Below, in pieces: positions 19,157 to 28,390 of a DNA stretch of 64,000 nt. The notes below the pieces were generated by a model, which was not told where the DNA came from, ran no database searches, and worked only from the letters and a program-made list of their open reading frames with translations. Positions within the stretch are counted from its first letter, which is position 1. Every line of letters starts with the position of its first letter. Source of the DNA: Cellulomonas sp. KRMCY2. GTDB lineage: Bacteria > Actinomycetota > Actinomycetes > Actinomycetales > Cellulomonadaceae. The stretch is from contig NZ_JAGF01000001.1 in the NCBI RefSeq assembly GCF_000526515.1, positions 186,001-250,000 of the forward strand, read 5' to 3'. Made by a program: the position numbers and the translations under genes.

Positions 19157-20614
19157 TCACTCGCTGGTGAACTCATCGAGAACCACCCGCACCTCGCGCT
19201 CGTCGCCGGCGGTGCGGACGGTGAGCGTCACCGCGTCACCCGGCGCCTTGGCCCGGATCGCCACGATGAGCTCGTCCGCCTGGGTCACTGGCCTGCCGTC
19301 GATCGCCACGATGATGTCCCCCGGCTGGATCCCGGCCCGGTCTGCCGGACCGTCCGGGGTGACCGGCTCCTGGCCGTCCTGGGGCTCGGTCGTGACCTGC
19401 ACGCCCTCGCCGGTGTAGCGACCGTCGAGCAGGACGCCGATGACCGGATAGGTCGCCTCGCCGGTCTCGATCAGCTGCTCGGCCGTCCGTCGCGCCTGGT
19501 TGGAGGTGATCGCGAAACCCAGGCCGATGCTCCCGGCGGCCAGCGCGCTGCCCGGGGGCTGGGCGATGGCGGAGTTGATGCCGATCACCTGACCGGCCGC
19601 GTTGACCAGCGGCCCCCCGGAGTTGCCGGGGTTGATCGCCGCGTCGGTCTGGATCGCGTTGATGAAGACGGCGGCGGCCGTGCTGCCGGTGGAGACGGGA
19701 CGGTTGAGTGCGCTGACGATCCCGGTGGTCACGGTGCCCTGCAGCCCGAGCGGCGCCCCGACGGCCACGACCGGCTCGCCGACCACGACCTTGTCCGAGT
19801 CGCCGAGCACCAGTGCCGTCAGACCGGTGCGGTCGACCTTGATCACGGCGAGGTCGTACTCCGACGTGCGGCCGACGAGCTCGGCCGGCTCCTCGCTGCC
19901 GTCCGCGAAGACGACGACGATCTCGGCCTCGTCGCCGACCGATGCCGCGACCACGTGGTTGTTCGTCAGGATGTAGCCGTTCTCACGCAGCACGAACCCG
20001 GAACCGGTGCCCTCGCCCGCCGTGCCGCGCACCTCGATCGAGACCACGCTCGGCAGCACCTTGGCCGCGATCGCCGCGACACCGGTGAGCTGGCCGAGAT
20101 CCGCCGGCTCACCGGCGTACAGGGGCAGCGCGGCGTCGGTCGGTCGCTGCTCGTCGGTCAGACGGTCGGCGAGCACGCCGCCGGCGGCTCCCGCGACCAG
20201 GGCGAGCAGCAGCATCGGGACGAGCACCAGCGGACTCATCGACCTGCGCGGCCGACGCTCGGCCGGCGGAGGGACGACCCGGCCCCAGCTGTCGGTCGGC
20301 ATCGGCGCCAGGACCGGGGCTCCGGCGGCATCGAGGGTCGGCTCGGGCACCTCGGCGGGAGCCGGCGAACCGGGCAGCCCGGCGGCGGATCCGGCGACGG
20401 CAGCCCCGACGTCGCCGTCGGGCCGCACGACGGCGGACGGCTGGTCCTGGCCCGCCGGCTCGACCGACGCGCTCGGCGGGGCATGCTCCGCCGGCACCCG
20501 ATGGGTCGACGGCGGGGAGAACAGGTTCGCATCCGACGGGCTGTCCGGCCGCGGGCTCTCCGGCTGCGGGCTGTCCGGCTGCGGGTTGTGCGGTTCGATG
20601 CTCACGGGCTCCAT
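19157..20614 (-). CDS. htrA: HtrA/DegP-family membrane-anchored serine protease
   Basis: A 485-residue trypsin-like protease with a PDZ domain, acting outside the membrane on damaged proteins. A disordered Pro/Ala/Ser-rich cytoplasmic N-tail of about 120 residues precedes one membrane helix (SPLVLVPMLLLALVAGAAGG). The catalytic triad is visible: His in TNNHVVAASV, Asp in EYDLAVIKVD, Ser in NPGNSGGPLV. The C-terminal PDZ domain includes PADRAGIQPGDIIVAIDGRP. Its start overlaps the anti-sigma gene's end by 13 bases. It is probably part of the SigE envelope-stress regulon, as in mycobacteria. Confidence 0.95.
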   Translation of the reverse strand: MEPVSIEPHNPQPDSPQPESPRPDSPSDANLFSPPSTHRVPAEHAPPSASVEPAGQDQPSAVVRPDGDVGAAVAGSAAGLPGSPAPAEVPEPTLDAAGAPVLAPMPTDSWGRVVPPPAERRPRRSMSPLVLVPMLLLALVAGAAGGVLADRLTDEQRPTDAALPLYAGEPADLGQLTGVAAIAAKVLPSVVSIEVRGTAGEGTGSGFVLRENGYILTNNHVVAASVGDEAEIVVVFADGSEEPAELVGRTSEYDLAVIKVDRTGLTALVLGDSDKVVVGEPVVAVGAPLGLQGTVTTGIVSALNRPVSTGSTAAAVFINAIQTDAAINPGNSGGPLVNAAGQVIGINSAIAQPPGSALAAGSIGLGFAITSNQARRTAEQLIETGEATYPVIGVLLDGRYTGEGVQVTTEPQDGQEPVTPDGPADRAGIQPGDIIVAIDGRPVTQADELIVAIRAKAPGDAVTLTVRTAGDEREVRVVLDEFTSE

Positions 20615-21711
20615 GTTCCTGCCAGGACGTCCCAGCCGCGCAGCATGCGGGCCGTGATGCCGTCGTCATAGGCCTGGGCGGGATAGGCGGTCACGACGCT
20701 GCCGATGATGTCGGAGGGAACCTCGGCGACCACGCTGACGACGGTGTCGCCGGCCTGCCACACGCCGTGCCAGGGCGACGTCGACAGAACATGGACCTGA
20801 GCGTCGCCGATCTCGACCTGGGTGGCTCGCGCGACCACCGCGGGTGCCAGCCGGCCGTGCGCCTGCGTGACCACGATCAACCCGCGCTCGCCGTCGAGGT
20901 CGAGCTCGAGGGTGCCGGAGCCGTCGGTCGCGACGCGCAGGCCGACCACCTGGTAGCCGTCGGGCAGCGCGACGGGAGGCGTCCAGCCGTGCTCGTCGAT
21001 CCAGGTGAGAACCTGCGCATGCGCCTCGGGGCCGCTGAGGTCGAGGCCGGGTTCGGCCATCGCGGTCGTCGGGGCCGACGTGTCGGCCGGACCTGCTCCG
21101 TCAGCCGGACTCGTGCCGTCGTCCTGGCGCAGCGCGGTCGTCCGGATCATCGCGAACCCGGCGGCGTCCGGGCCGGCCGGGACCCCCGCCGAGCGTGCCG
21201 GTGCCGTCGACACCGCGGCGGCCCGGCCGAGCAGCGTCAGGGCGTTGGCCGTGTGCACCGACGGCCCGACGTCGGGCAGCTCGCCGAGCACGAAGAGCCC
21301 GGCAGCCATCACACCGATCCCGGTGGTCGTCACGACGAGCCATCGGCTGCTGACCCGGCGGCGACCGAGCCGCCCGTCGAGACAGCCCGCCGGCAGACGT
21401 CGACCGACCTCGGTACCCGGCAACGGGACCGAGCTGCTCGCGAGCCGGTCGTCGCCCGGACGGACCGGCGGCCTCGGTGCCGCTGGGGCCCAGCACTCCG
21501 ACGCCGCACCGAGGGCGAGCAGCCGGCTCGTCAGGCCGGGCGCGACGGGGACGTCGAAGGCCGTCGAGAGCACTCGTCGCGATGCCCGGGAGGCCGCGAG
21601 CTCGGCGGCGCAGTCGGGGCAGCGGGCGACGTGCCCGAGCGCGCGCTCGGCGACGTCGGGGGCGAGCTGGCCGTCGGCCAGTGCGCTGATCAACGTCCCC
21701 AGATGGTTCAC
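20602..21711 (-). CDS. rseA: anti-sigma factor of the RseA/ZAS type with large extracellular domain
   Basis: A 369-residue single-pass membrane protein. The N-terminal 45 residues form a zinc-binding anti-sigma domain, with [12 protein letters not shown] giving the H-x3-C-x2-C motif. A membrane helix ([20 protein letters not shown]) follows near residue 125, and the C-terminal 200 residues are extracytoplasmic and resemble no catalytic domain I recognise. The start is GTG 21711, overlapping the sigE stop (GTGA). It should hold SigE inactive until envelope stress. It is much larger than M. tuberculosis RseA, so the outer domain may be the sensor. Confidence 0.85.
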   Translation of the reverse strand: MNHLGTLISALADGQLAPDVAERALGHVARCPDCAAELAASRASRRVLSTAFDVPVAPGLTSRLLALGAASECWAPAAPRPPVRPGDDRLASSSVPLPGTEVGRRLPAGCLDGRLGRRRVSSRWLVVTTTGIGVMAAGLFVLGELPDVGPSVHTANALTLLGRAAAVSTAPARSAGVPAGPDAAGFAMIRTTALRQDDGTSPADGAGPADTSAPTTAMAEPGLDLSGPEAHAQVLTWIDEHGWTPPVALPDGYQVVGLRVATDGSGTLELDLDGERGLIVVTQAHGRLAPAVVARATQVEIGDAQVHVLSTSPWHGVWQAGDTVVSVVAEVPSDIIGSVVTAYPAQAYDDGITARMLRGWDVLAGTWSP

Positions 21712-22457
21712 GGCCGCTCCCCCGTCCGCAGGGCCGCCACACCGGTCGCCGGCACCTCGGCCGTGTCCGGTGCGCGGTGTGCGAGCGACACGCGGAGCTG
21801 GGTCCGGGCCCGGTGGATCCGCGAGCGCACCGTGCCGAGCTTGATGCCGAGGGTTGCCGCGATCTCCTCGTAGGACAGGCCCTCGATGTCGCACAGCACG
21901 ACGGCGGCACGGAACTCGGGCGAGAGCGCGTCGAGGGCACGCTGCACGTCCTGGTCCATGTGGGTGTGCTCGAAGCCGCGCTCCGGCGAACCGAGACCCA
22001 CCGGCCCCGCCACATGCTGCGCGTCGTCGCCGAGCGGCTCCATCCGGATCCGCCGTCGCCGCCTGACCTGGTCGAGGAACAGGTTCGTGGTGATCCGGTG
22101 CAGCCAGCCCTCGAAGGTCCCCGGGGTGTAGGAGGACAGCGAACGGAACACCCGGATGAACGTCTCCTGTGTGAGGTCCTCCGCGTCGTGCTGGTTGCCG
22201 CTGAGCCGGTAGGCCAGGCGGTAGACCCGCGCCGAGTGCTCCGTGACGATCTGCTCCCAGCTGGGCGGCTCGTACGGCGCCGCGACAGGTCCGGTCTCCG
22301 CAGCGGGCCCGGCAGCGGGCACGGGCATGCCGGCAGCGGGCCTTGCGGCGGGCACGGGCACGCCGGCAGCGGGCACGACCTCGACGGTGGACCGGGCACC
22401 GGCAGCGGGCGCCGTGGCCGCGTCCAGAGCCCTCGGCTCGCGCAGTCCCGTTCGCAC
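21708..22457 (-). CDS. sigE: ECF RNA polymerase sigma factor, SigE type
   Basis: A 249-residue ECF sigma factor controlling envelope stress. Region 2 is seen in [20 protein letters not shown] and [14 protein letters not shown], region 4 in [20 protein letters not shown] and [20 protein letters not shown]. The first 60 residues are low-complexity Pro/Ala repeats (PAAG units) before the conserved core. I chose GTG 22457 because GGAGG stands eight bases upstream. An ECF-type promoter (GGGAAC, 17 bases, CGTTG) lies about 70-95 bases upstream, suggesting autoregulation. The stop overlaps rseA. Confidence 0.93.
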   Translation of the reverse strand: MRTGLREPRALDAATAPAAGARSTVEVVPAAGVPVPAARPAAGMPVPAAGPAAETGPVAAPYEPPSWEQIVTEHSARVYRLAYRLSGNQHDAEDLTQETFIRVFRSLSSYTPGTFEGWLHRITTNLFLDQVRRRRRIRMEPLGDDAQHVAGPVGLGSPERGFEHTHMDQDVQRALDALSPEFRAAVVLCDIEGLSYEEIAATLGIKLGTVRSRIHRARTQLRVSLAHRAPDTAEVPATGVAALRTGERP

Positions 22458-22524
22458 CGTGCTTGCCTCCAGGGTCCTCGACGTGTCTGCGGAGGCTTCC
22501 AGTCTCCCAGAGTCCGCACCGTGG

Positions 22525-22552
22525 CAACGCCCGGGGCAGCAGCGGTGTTCCC
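22525..22552 (-). promoter_or_regulatory. candidate SigE-type autoregulatory promoter
   Basis: Reading the minus strand, GGGAAC (22552-22547) is followed after 17 bases by CGTTG (22529-22525). This matches the GGAAC / GTT pattern of actinobacterial ECF sigma factors of the SigE/SigH type. It points leftward at sigE, whose start is 68 bases on. A TAGCAT hexamer near 22595-22600 on the plus strand may serve the divergent methyltransferase. Confidence 0.6.
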
Positions 22553-22624
22553 GGTCCCGCGGCGGTTCGCCCGACCCGTGCCACGCGGCCGGGGATAGCA
22601 TCGAGGCGCCCCGAATCCGGCGAC

Positions 22625-23275
22625 GTGCACCAGGAGGCCACCATCTCCACCGACAAGGCTGCGAGCTGGGCCTACAGCGAGGACTTCCGCTCCCTCGACG
22701 AGGCGCTGCTCCGGGCCACGGACCGCAGCGAGCAGCTCGGCTGCGGTTCGGTCTCCGCCGGGACCGGCGCACTCCTGCAGCTCCTCGCAGCCGCGTTGCG
22801 GGCCACCGCCGTCGTCGAGATCGGCACCGGAGCCGGTGTCTCGGGTCTGTGGCTGCTGCGCGGGATGAGCCCGGACGGGGTGCTCACGACCATCGACTCC
22901 GAGGCCGAGCACCAGCGCGCCGCCAAGGCGGCGTTCACCGAGGCCGGCATCCGCCCCACCCGTGCCCGCACGATCACCGGACGCGCGTCCGAGGTCCTGC
23001 CACGGCTGACGGATGCGGCCTACGACCTCGTCCTGGTCGACGGCGACCCGCTCGAGCTCGCCGAGCACGTCGAGCAGGCCCTGCGCCTGCTGCGCCCGGG
23101 CGGTGTGCTGGCCGTGGCGCATGCGCTCGGTCACGACCTGGTGCCCGACCCGGCCCGTCGCGACGAGGTCACCACCGCGCTGCGGGAGGTGGCGCGCACG
23201 CTCCGCGAGGACGCCCGCGTGCTGCCCGCCCTCGTTCCCAGCGGAGACGGGTTGCTGCTCGCCGCACGCGTCTGA
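22625..23275 (+). CDS. O-methyltransferase (class I SAM-dependent)
   Basis: A protein of about 216 residues of the O-methyltransferase family 3 type. The SAM-binding motif I is [16 protein letters not shown], motif II region [20 protein letters not shown], and [14 protein letters not shown] the later strand. It is divergent from sigE, matching Rv1220c beside sigE in M. tuberculosis. The start is unclear: GTG 22625 is the only standard codon, but an AGGAGG site lies inside that reading and five bases before ATC 22643, where the conserved-looking [14 protein letters not shown] begins. ATC may be the true start. Substrate unknown. Confidence 0.88.
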   Translation: MHQEATISTDKAASWAYSEDFRSLDEALLRATDRSEQLGCGSVSAGTGALLQLLAAALRATAVVEIGTGAGVSGLWLLRGMSPDGVLTTIDSEAEHQRAAKAAFTEAGIRPTRARTITGRASEVLPRLTDAAYDLVLVDGDPLELAEHVEQALRLLRPGGVLAVAHALGHDLVPDPARRDEVTTALREVARTLREDARVLPALVPSGDGLLLAARV

Positions 23276-23305
23276 TGCGACCGGCGCTCAGCGCAGCCGG
23301 GTGGC

Positions 23306-24952
23306 TCAGCGCAGCTGGGTGAGCCAGCGCAGCAGGAGCCGGGCACCGAAGCCGGTGGCACCCTCCGGCAGCTCGTGGCTCGCAGCCGTCGCGCGGGCCG
23401 GCCCGGCGATGTCGAGGTGGGCCCATCGTCGGTCACCGACGAAGCGCTGCAGGAAAAGGGCGGCAGTGATCGAGCCGCCACCGACGTGCGGGTCGACCGG
23501 GACGTGCCGGAGGTCCGCGACGTCCGAGTCGAGGACCGGGCGGTAGTCGGCGACCAGCGGCATCCGCCACAGCAGCTCACCGGTCTCGTCGCCGGCGTCC
23601 TGCAGCGCACAGGCCAACGCGTCCTCGGCCGTGTACAGGGCGCCGTGCTGCTTGCCGAGCCCGAGGGTGGCTGCGCCGGTGAGGGTCGCGACGTCGATCA
23701 GGACGTCCGGGTCGAGGTCCGCGTCGGCATGGCTGAGCGCATCGGCCAGCACGATGCGACCCTCGGCATCGGTGTTGGTGATCTCGACGGTGGTCCCGCC
23801 GTACAGCCGCAGCACGTCACCGGGTCGGTACGACGACCCGCCGAAGGCGTTCTCGGCGAGCGGCAGCAGCGCGGTGACCCGGTGCTGCACCCCGGCCGCG
23901 GCCGCGCCGAGGACGGTGGCCAGGACGACGGCAGCGCCGGCCATGTCCGTCTTCATCGGCACCATCGACTCACGCGGCTTGATCGAGATCCCGCCGGTGT
24001 CGTAGGTGATGCCCTTGCCGACCAGGACGATGTGCCGTGGGGTCGATCCCGGTCGCGCCGGTCCGGCTGCCGTCCCGGCCCGGTTCCGGGTCGGAGCAGG
24101 TGCGGGAGGCTCGTAGCGGACCGTGACGAGGCGCGGCCCGGTCGCGGACCCACCGCCGACGGCGAGCAGCCCGCCGAAGCCGCGCGCAGCCAGCTCCTGG
24201 GGTCCGAGGACCTCGACGGTCAGACCTGCGGCGGTGGCGAGCTCGGCGGCGCGCTCGGCGAGCCACGCGGGGTTCTTGGTGTCGGACGGTGTCACGGTCA
24301 GAGTCCTGGCGGTCCAGGTCGCCATCGCGGCCAGGCCGGCGGCGTCGACGGCCGCCTGCGTGTACCGACCGAGCAGGACGAGGCTTGCGGCCGGTGCCTT
24401 CGCCGGCTTCCCGGTCGCCCGGGTGGGATGGCGGTACGCACCGAGCAGGTAGCCCTCGACCAGCGCCCGCGTGCCGTCGCTGCCGGCATCTGCGCCGACC
24501 GTCGTGACGACCCGGCGCATACCCCGCGTCGAGCGGGCGATCGCGGCACCGGCCCGGCGAAGGTCCTGCAGGGTTCCCGCGCCGACGCCCACGACGACGA
24601 CGGTGGCAGGCAGCCGCGACCACGGCAGCTCACGCTCGACCGAAGCGCTGCGGGGCAGGTGCAGCGTCGTGGCGTCGCCGGCCGCCCCGGTCATCTCGAG
24701 CCGATCGGCCAGCTCACCCAGGTCGACGCCGAACCGGGCTGCGGCGTCCGCCGTACCGGTACGGGGCTGCACACCCTCGTCGCCCTCTGCCGGGGGTGCG
24801 ACCGGCACGACGAGTGCGTCGACCTCCGGTCCGGTGAGCAGCTGCGTGCTCAGGACGCTGCCCCGTGACACGACGACCTCGGGCAGGGGTGCGACGAGAG
24901 ACACCGGCGTCTGGCGTCGTTCGGACGGCCGTCGACGCCCAGGACCCGCCAC
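23306..24952 (-). CDS. pepA: leucyl aminopeptidase (M17)
   Basis: A 548-residue cytosolic aminopeptidase of family M17. The C-terminal catalytic domain has the two-metal site: GKGITYDTGGISIKPRESMV, the catalytic lysine in PMKTDMAGAAVVL, and the family signature NTDAEGRIVLADAL. The N-terminal domain (about residues 25-220) is less conserved, as usual. Starts at GTG 24952 or GTG 24904 are both possible; neither has a clear ribosome-binding site. It converges with the methyltransferase gene; a short GCTCAGCGCAGC direct repeat lies at the junction. Confidence 0.94.
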   Translation of the reverse strand: MAGPGRRRPSERRQTPVSLVAPLPEVVVSRGSVLSTQLLTGPEVDALVVPVAPPAEGDEGVQPRTGTADAAARFGVDLGELADRLEMTGAAGDATTLHLPRSASVERELPWSRLPATVVVVGVGAGTLQDLRRAGAAIARSTRGMRRVVTTVGADAGSDGTRALVEGYLLGAYRHPTRATGKPAKAPAASLVLLGRYTQAAVDAAGLAAMATWTARTLTVTPSDTKNPAWLAERAAELATAAGLTVEVLGPQELAARGFGGLLAVGGGSATGPRLVTVRYEPPAPAPTRNRAGTAAGPARPGSTPRHIVLVGKGITYDTGGISIKPRESMVPMKTDMAGAAVVLATVLGAAAAGVQHRVTALLPLAENAFGGSSYRPGDVLRLYGGTTVEITNTDAEGRIVLADALSHADADLDPDVLIDVATLTGAATLGLGKQHGALYTAEDALACALQDAGDETGELLWRMPLVADYRPVLDSDVADLRHVPVDPHVGGGSITAALFLQRFVGDRRWAHLDIAGPARATAASHELPEGATGFGARLLLRWLTQLR

Positions 24953-24976
24953 AGCGCTGCTCAGCCGGCCGTCGGT

Positions 24977-25144
24977 CTAGCTGACGACGGAGGTGAGTGC
25001 CTCGCCCAGCTCGCGAGCCTCGGTCGCGTTGAGCTCGACGACCAGACGGCCGCCACCTTCCAGCGGGACGCGCATCACGATGCCGCGTCCCTCCTTGGTG
25101 ACCTCGAGCGGTCCGTCACCGGTCCTCGGCTTCATCGCAGCCAT
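24977..25144 (-). CDS. DUF3117 family protein
   Basis: A 55-residue protein beginning MAAMKPRTGDGPLEVTKEGR, a near-invariant small protein of actinobacteria with no known function. The ATG at 25144 has a strong GGGGAGGAG site upstream; a longer reading would add a non-conserved leader. The rest (VMRVPLEGGGRLVVELNATE) fits the family fully, and the length is normal. It lies just upstream of pepA on the same strand. Confidence 0.93.
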   Translation of the reverse strand: MAAMKPRTGDGPLEVTKEGRGIVMRVPLEGGGRLVVELNATEARELGEALTSVVS

Positions 25145-25254
25145 CGGTGGCTCCTCCCCGTCTGTCTCGTCCCGACCTCCAGCACCCGGACCTGGGGCGG
25201 TCGGCACAGGCCGAGGCGCTCACGGTGGGCGGCTGAGAGGACGGATGTCCGAGA

Positions 25255-26622
25255 TCAGTCTAGTTCACCACCGGCGCACCGCGGGACCCGATCACGGCGG
25301 CCAGCCCGAGGGGGGACCAGTCGCCACAGCAGACCGACCCACGCGACCTGCCCGACGACGCCGAGCAGCAGCACCACCGCGAGGGCCGTGCGCGGCCATC
25401 GGCTGTGCAGCGCCACCTGGGCGATCGCCCCGGCGAGCGGGAACGCGAGCAGGAGGAACCGGACCAGGCTGGTGCCCGGCTCGAGCACACCGACGAGATA
25501 CGCGAGGTAGCCGGCCGTCCAGGCGTGCAGCTCGGGCCCCATCCTGGTCGCCGGTCGCGAGACGACTGCCAGGACGAGCAGTCCGACCACGACCAGCACC
25601 AGTGCCGGACCCCAGCCGCCGACGAGCCATCGGGCGACGTCGAACCACGGCACCAGCGGGACGACCTCACCACGCCCGCGCCACGCGGCCTGCGTCTGGG
25701 TGTAGGCGCCGGGGACGCCCGTGGCCCAACCGACGAACGCGGGCCACAGGAGCCCGGAACCGACGGTCGCGGCAGCGAGCACGCCGAGCTCGACCCGTTC
25801 GCGCCGCGGCCACGGCGCTGCGCCGGCCCGCGACCGGCGCAGCCGGACGACCGCGTGCGCGAGGACGGCGACGGCCACCGGCAGCGCCACGGCGCGGGTG
25901 AGCCCGAGTGCGATCACGACCGGGACGGCGAGCAGGTACTGGCGCCGGACCAGGCACCAGAGCGCACCGGCCAGGAGCAGCAGGGCGAGGGACTCGGTGT
26001 AGGCCACCTGCAGGACGGGTGCCGAGGCGAAGGTCGTCAGGACGGCGACGGTGACCAGCGGCAGTGCGCGCCGGACCGGCTCCGCGATCCCGGCCGGTCC
26101 CCTGGTCGCGGCGCGTCCGGTCGCGGCGCGCGCGATCGCGGCGGGTCCGATCGCGGCGCGTCCGGTCGCGGCGTCGACGAGCTGGTGGACGACGAGCATC
26201 GCGAGACCGGACAGGACGAGGGCGAGCGTCGGGGCGACGACGTGCCAGGGCGCACCTGTGATGCCCATGAGAGCACGCGCGAGGATCGGGAACAGCGGGA
26301 AGAAGGCCCAGGCGTTCTGCACGACACGCCCGTCGGCGCCCACCGGCAGGCCGTCGGGGTAGCCGGTCTCGGCGATGGTGCGGTACCAGCTCCCGTCCCA
26401 CATCAGACCCGCGTAGTGCGGGTACGAGGGCGCCGCGTCCGTCCACGGGTTGGCGGCCTGGGTCCCGGCGACGGCGATCAGGATGACGGCGCTGACGACC
26501 CGCGCGGCGCCGTGCACGGCGAGCACCTGGACCCACCACGGCCAGTGCGCCGGGCGCAACGCCGGGCGCAACGTCCCGCGCACGGCCGGCGCCGGGGGCA
26601 CCGGAGGAGCCGGCGGTCCCAC
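25255..26622 (-). CDS. PIG-V-like integral membrane mannosyltransferase
   Basis: A 455-residue polytopic membrane protein. WDGSWYRTIAETGYP (near residue 75) and NAWAFFPLFPILAR match the luminal loop of the PIG-V / Mannosyl_trans2 family, which uses polyprenol-linked mannose in actinobacteria. About nine further helices follow. Residues around 150-175 are a low-complexity Ala/Arg/Gly insertion encoded by a 15-bp tandem repeat (26106-26173). It ends the folP-side run of leftward genes. The acceptor is unknown; a role in glycosylating envelope glycolipids or proteins is inferred. Confidence 0.75.
   Translation of the reverse strand: MGPPAPPVPPAPAVRGTLRPALRPAHWPWWVQVLAVHGAARVVSAVILIAVAGTQAANPWTDAAPSYPHYAGLMWDGSWYRTIAETGYPDGLPVGADGRVVQNAWAFFPLFPILARALMGITGAPWHVVAPTLALVLSGLAMLVVHQLVDAATGRAAIGPAAIARAATGRAATRGPAGIAEPVRRALPLVTVAVLTTFASAPVLQVAYTESLALLLLAGALWCLVRRQYLLAVPVVIALGLTRAVALPVAVAVLAHAVVRLRRSRAGAAPWPRRERVELGVLAAATVGSGLLWPAFVGWATGVPGAYTQTQAAWRGRGEVVPLVPWFDVARWLVGGWGPALVLVVVGLLVLAVVSRPATRMGPELHAWTAGYLAYLVGVLEPGTSLVRFLLLAFPLAGAIAQVALHSRWPRTALAVVLLLGVVGQVAWVGLLWRLVPPRAGRRDRVPRCAGGELD
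26106..26173. repeat. 15-bp in-frame tandem repeat inside the mannosyltransferase gene
   Basis: About four and a half units of TCGCGGCGCGTCCGG with small changes. The 15-bp period keeps the frame and encodes an Ala/Arg/Gly-rich loop, so unit number can change without breaking the protein. Confidence 0.85.
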
Positions 26623-26626
26623 CGGC

Positions 26627-27559
26627 TCAGGCCAGTCCGCGGACGGCGCGGGCCGGGGGACGGTCGCCGCGCAGCACGGCGATCATCTCCACCAGCCGGC
26701 GGGTCGCGCGCACGTCGTGCGCCCGGAACACCGACGCGCCCTGCCAGGCAGCGACGGCGGTGGCGGCGAGCGTGCCCTCGAGGCGTTCGTCGACCGGCAG
26801 GTCGAGCGACTCCCCGACGAAGTCCTTGCGGCTCAGGGCCATCAGGACGGGGAACCCGAGGACGACGAGCTCGGTCGTCCGCCGGGTCAGGTGCAGCGAG
26901 TGCCAGGTGGTCTTGCCGAAGTCGTGCGTGGGGTCGACGAGCACCGACTGCGGGTCGACGCCGGCGGCGACCGCGCGGCCCGCAGCGAGGGACAGGGTCG
27001 CGAGCACGTCGACGAGCACGCCGTCGAGCGCGTCGGCCGGTTCCGGCTCGTCCGGCAGCGGGTACTGCGGGCGGAGCGGGTCGGTGCGAGGCACCAGCCC
27101 GCCGGTGTGCGAGCAGACGACCCCGAGGCCGTGCGCCGCAGCGACACCGACCAGGGACGGGTCGTGGCCGGCCCAGGTGTCGTTGAGCAGGTCGGCGCCG
27201 GCCAGGGCCACGGCCTGCGCCACGTCCGACCGCCAGGTGTCCACGCTGATCGGCAGGTCGGGGAACGCCCGGCGGACCCGTCCGACGAGTGGCACGACGC
27301 GGTCGATCTCCTCCTGCACGTCGACGTCCGGCCCACGCCCGGCGCGGACCCCACCGATGTCCACCAGGTCGGCGCCGTCCGCGACAGCACGAGCCACGGC
27401 AGCCAGGGCCGCGTCGTCGTCGGCCGCGCGGGCCTCCGGGTAGAACGAGTCCGGCGTCCGGTTGACGACAGCCATCACCGCAGGTCGGTCGGCGGCGAGC
27501 ACCCGCCCTCGCAACCGCAGCGCCACGCCCCGCGGTGGCACGCCGGCCCGCGCGCTCAC
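26627..27559 (-). CDS. folP: dihydropteroate synthase (FolP2-like)
   Basis: A 310-residue TIM-barrel protein of the pterin-binding family. AVMAVVNRTPDSFYPEARA is the first signature, DLVDIGGVRAGRGPDVDVQEE the second, with the conserved lysine in ALSRKDFVGESL and the phosphate loop near VFRAHDVRATRRLVEM. In true DHPS the second motif reads with GGEST; GGVRAG here is the FolP2 variant, so folate-synthesis activity is not certain. The start is GTG 27559, overlapping the upstream LOG gene stop (GTGA). M. tuberculosis also keeps folP2 near a LOG gene and dapE/dapD. Confidence 0.85.
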   Translation of the reverse strand: MSARAGVPPRGVALRLRGRVLAADRPAVMAVVNRTPDSFYPEARAADDDAALAAVARAVADGADLVDIGGVRAGRGPDVDVQEEIDRVVPLVGRVRRAFPDLPISVDTWRSDVAQAVALAGADLLNDTWAGHDPSLVGVAAAHGLGVVCSHTGGLVPRTDPLRPQYPLPDEPEPADALDGVLVDVLATLSLAAGRAVAAGVDPQSVLVDPTHDFGKTTWHSLHLTRRTTELVVLGFPVLMALSRKDFVGESLDLPVDERLEGTLAATAVAAWQGASVFRAHDVRATRRLVEMIAVLRGDRPPARAVRGLA

Positions 27560-28380
27560 CGCTCGGACGAGGCGCGCCCGGCTGCCTCCTCCGCGGCGGC
27601 GTACGCGGTCGCAGCCTCCTCCTCGGCGGCACGCAGCTGGGCGTCGCGCTCGCACACCAGCCGCACGGCCTCGTCCGGGTCGTCGACGACCTGGATCAGT
27701 TCGAGGTCCTTGGCGTTGATCGTGCCCTGATCGACGACCGGTCCACGCAGCCAGTCGAGCAGACCCTGCCAGTACGCGGTCCCGACCAGCACGATCGGGA
27801 ACTCGGTGACCTTGTGGGTCTGGACGAGAGTGAGCGACTCGAAGAGCTCGTCGAACGTGCCGAACCCGCCGGGCAGGACGACGAAGCCCTGCGAGTACTT
27901 GACGAAGCACGTCTTGCGCGCGAAGAAGTACCGGAAGTTGACGCCGAGGTCGACCCAGCGGTTCATGCCCTGCTCGAAGGGCAGCTCGATGCCGAGGCCG
28001 ACCGAGAGCCCGCCCGCCTCGTTGGCGCCCTTGTTGGCGGCCTCCATGACTCCGGGTCCGCCGCCGGTGATCACGGCGAAGCCGGCCTCGACGAGCCCAC
28101 GACCCACCTGCTCACCCCAGGCGTACTCGATCTCGTGCGGCTTGGTCCTGGCCGAGCCGAACACGCTCACCGCCGGACCCACCTCGGCGAGTGCACCGAA
28201 GCCCTCCACGAACTCGCTCTGGATCCGCATCACGCGCCACGGGTCGAGGTGCAGCCAGTCGGCGGCACCGGCCCGGGCGAGCAGGGCCTGGTCGCTCGTG
28301 GTGGACGGCACCTGGCCGCGACGCAGCAGCACCGGGCCCTTGCGGTAGCCGTTGCCGAAGGGGCGGGCGTCTGGGGTCAT
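27556..28380 (-). CDS. LOG family (TIGR00730) Rossmann-fold nucleotide hydrolase
   Basis: A 274-residue protein of the Lonely Guy family. GPAVSVFGSARTKPHEIEYA, VITGGGPGVMEAANKGANEA and the signature PGGFGTFDELFESLTLVQ are all intact. Members remove ribose 5-phosphate from nucleoside monophosphates, including cytokinin precursors. It overlaps folP by four bases and follows dapE by ten, forming a dapE-LOG-folP-mannosyltransferase run. Confidence 0.92.
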   Translation of the reverse strand: MTPDARPFGNGYRKGPVLLRRGQVPSTTSDQALLARAGAADWLHLDPWRVMRIQSEFVEGFGALAEVGPAVSVFGSARTKPHEIEYAWGEQVGRGLVEAGFAVITGGGPGVMEAANKGANEAGGLSVGLGIELPFEQGMNRWVDLGVNFRYFFARKTCFVKYSQGFVVLPGGFGTFDELFESLTLVQTHKVTEFPIVLVGTAYWQGLLDWLRGPVVDQGTINAKDLELIQVVDDPDEAVRLVCERDAQLRAAEEEAATAYAAAEEAAGRASSER

Positions 28381-28390
28381 GGTCCCGACT

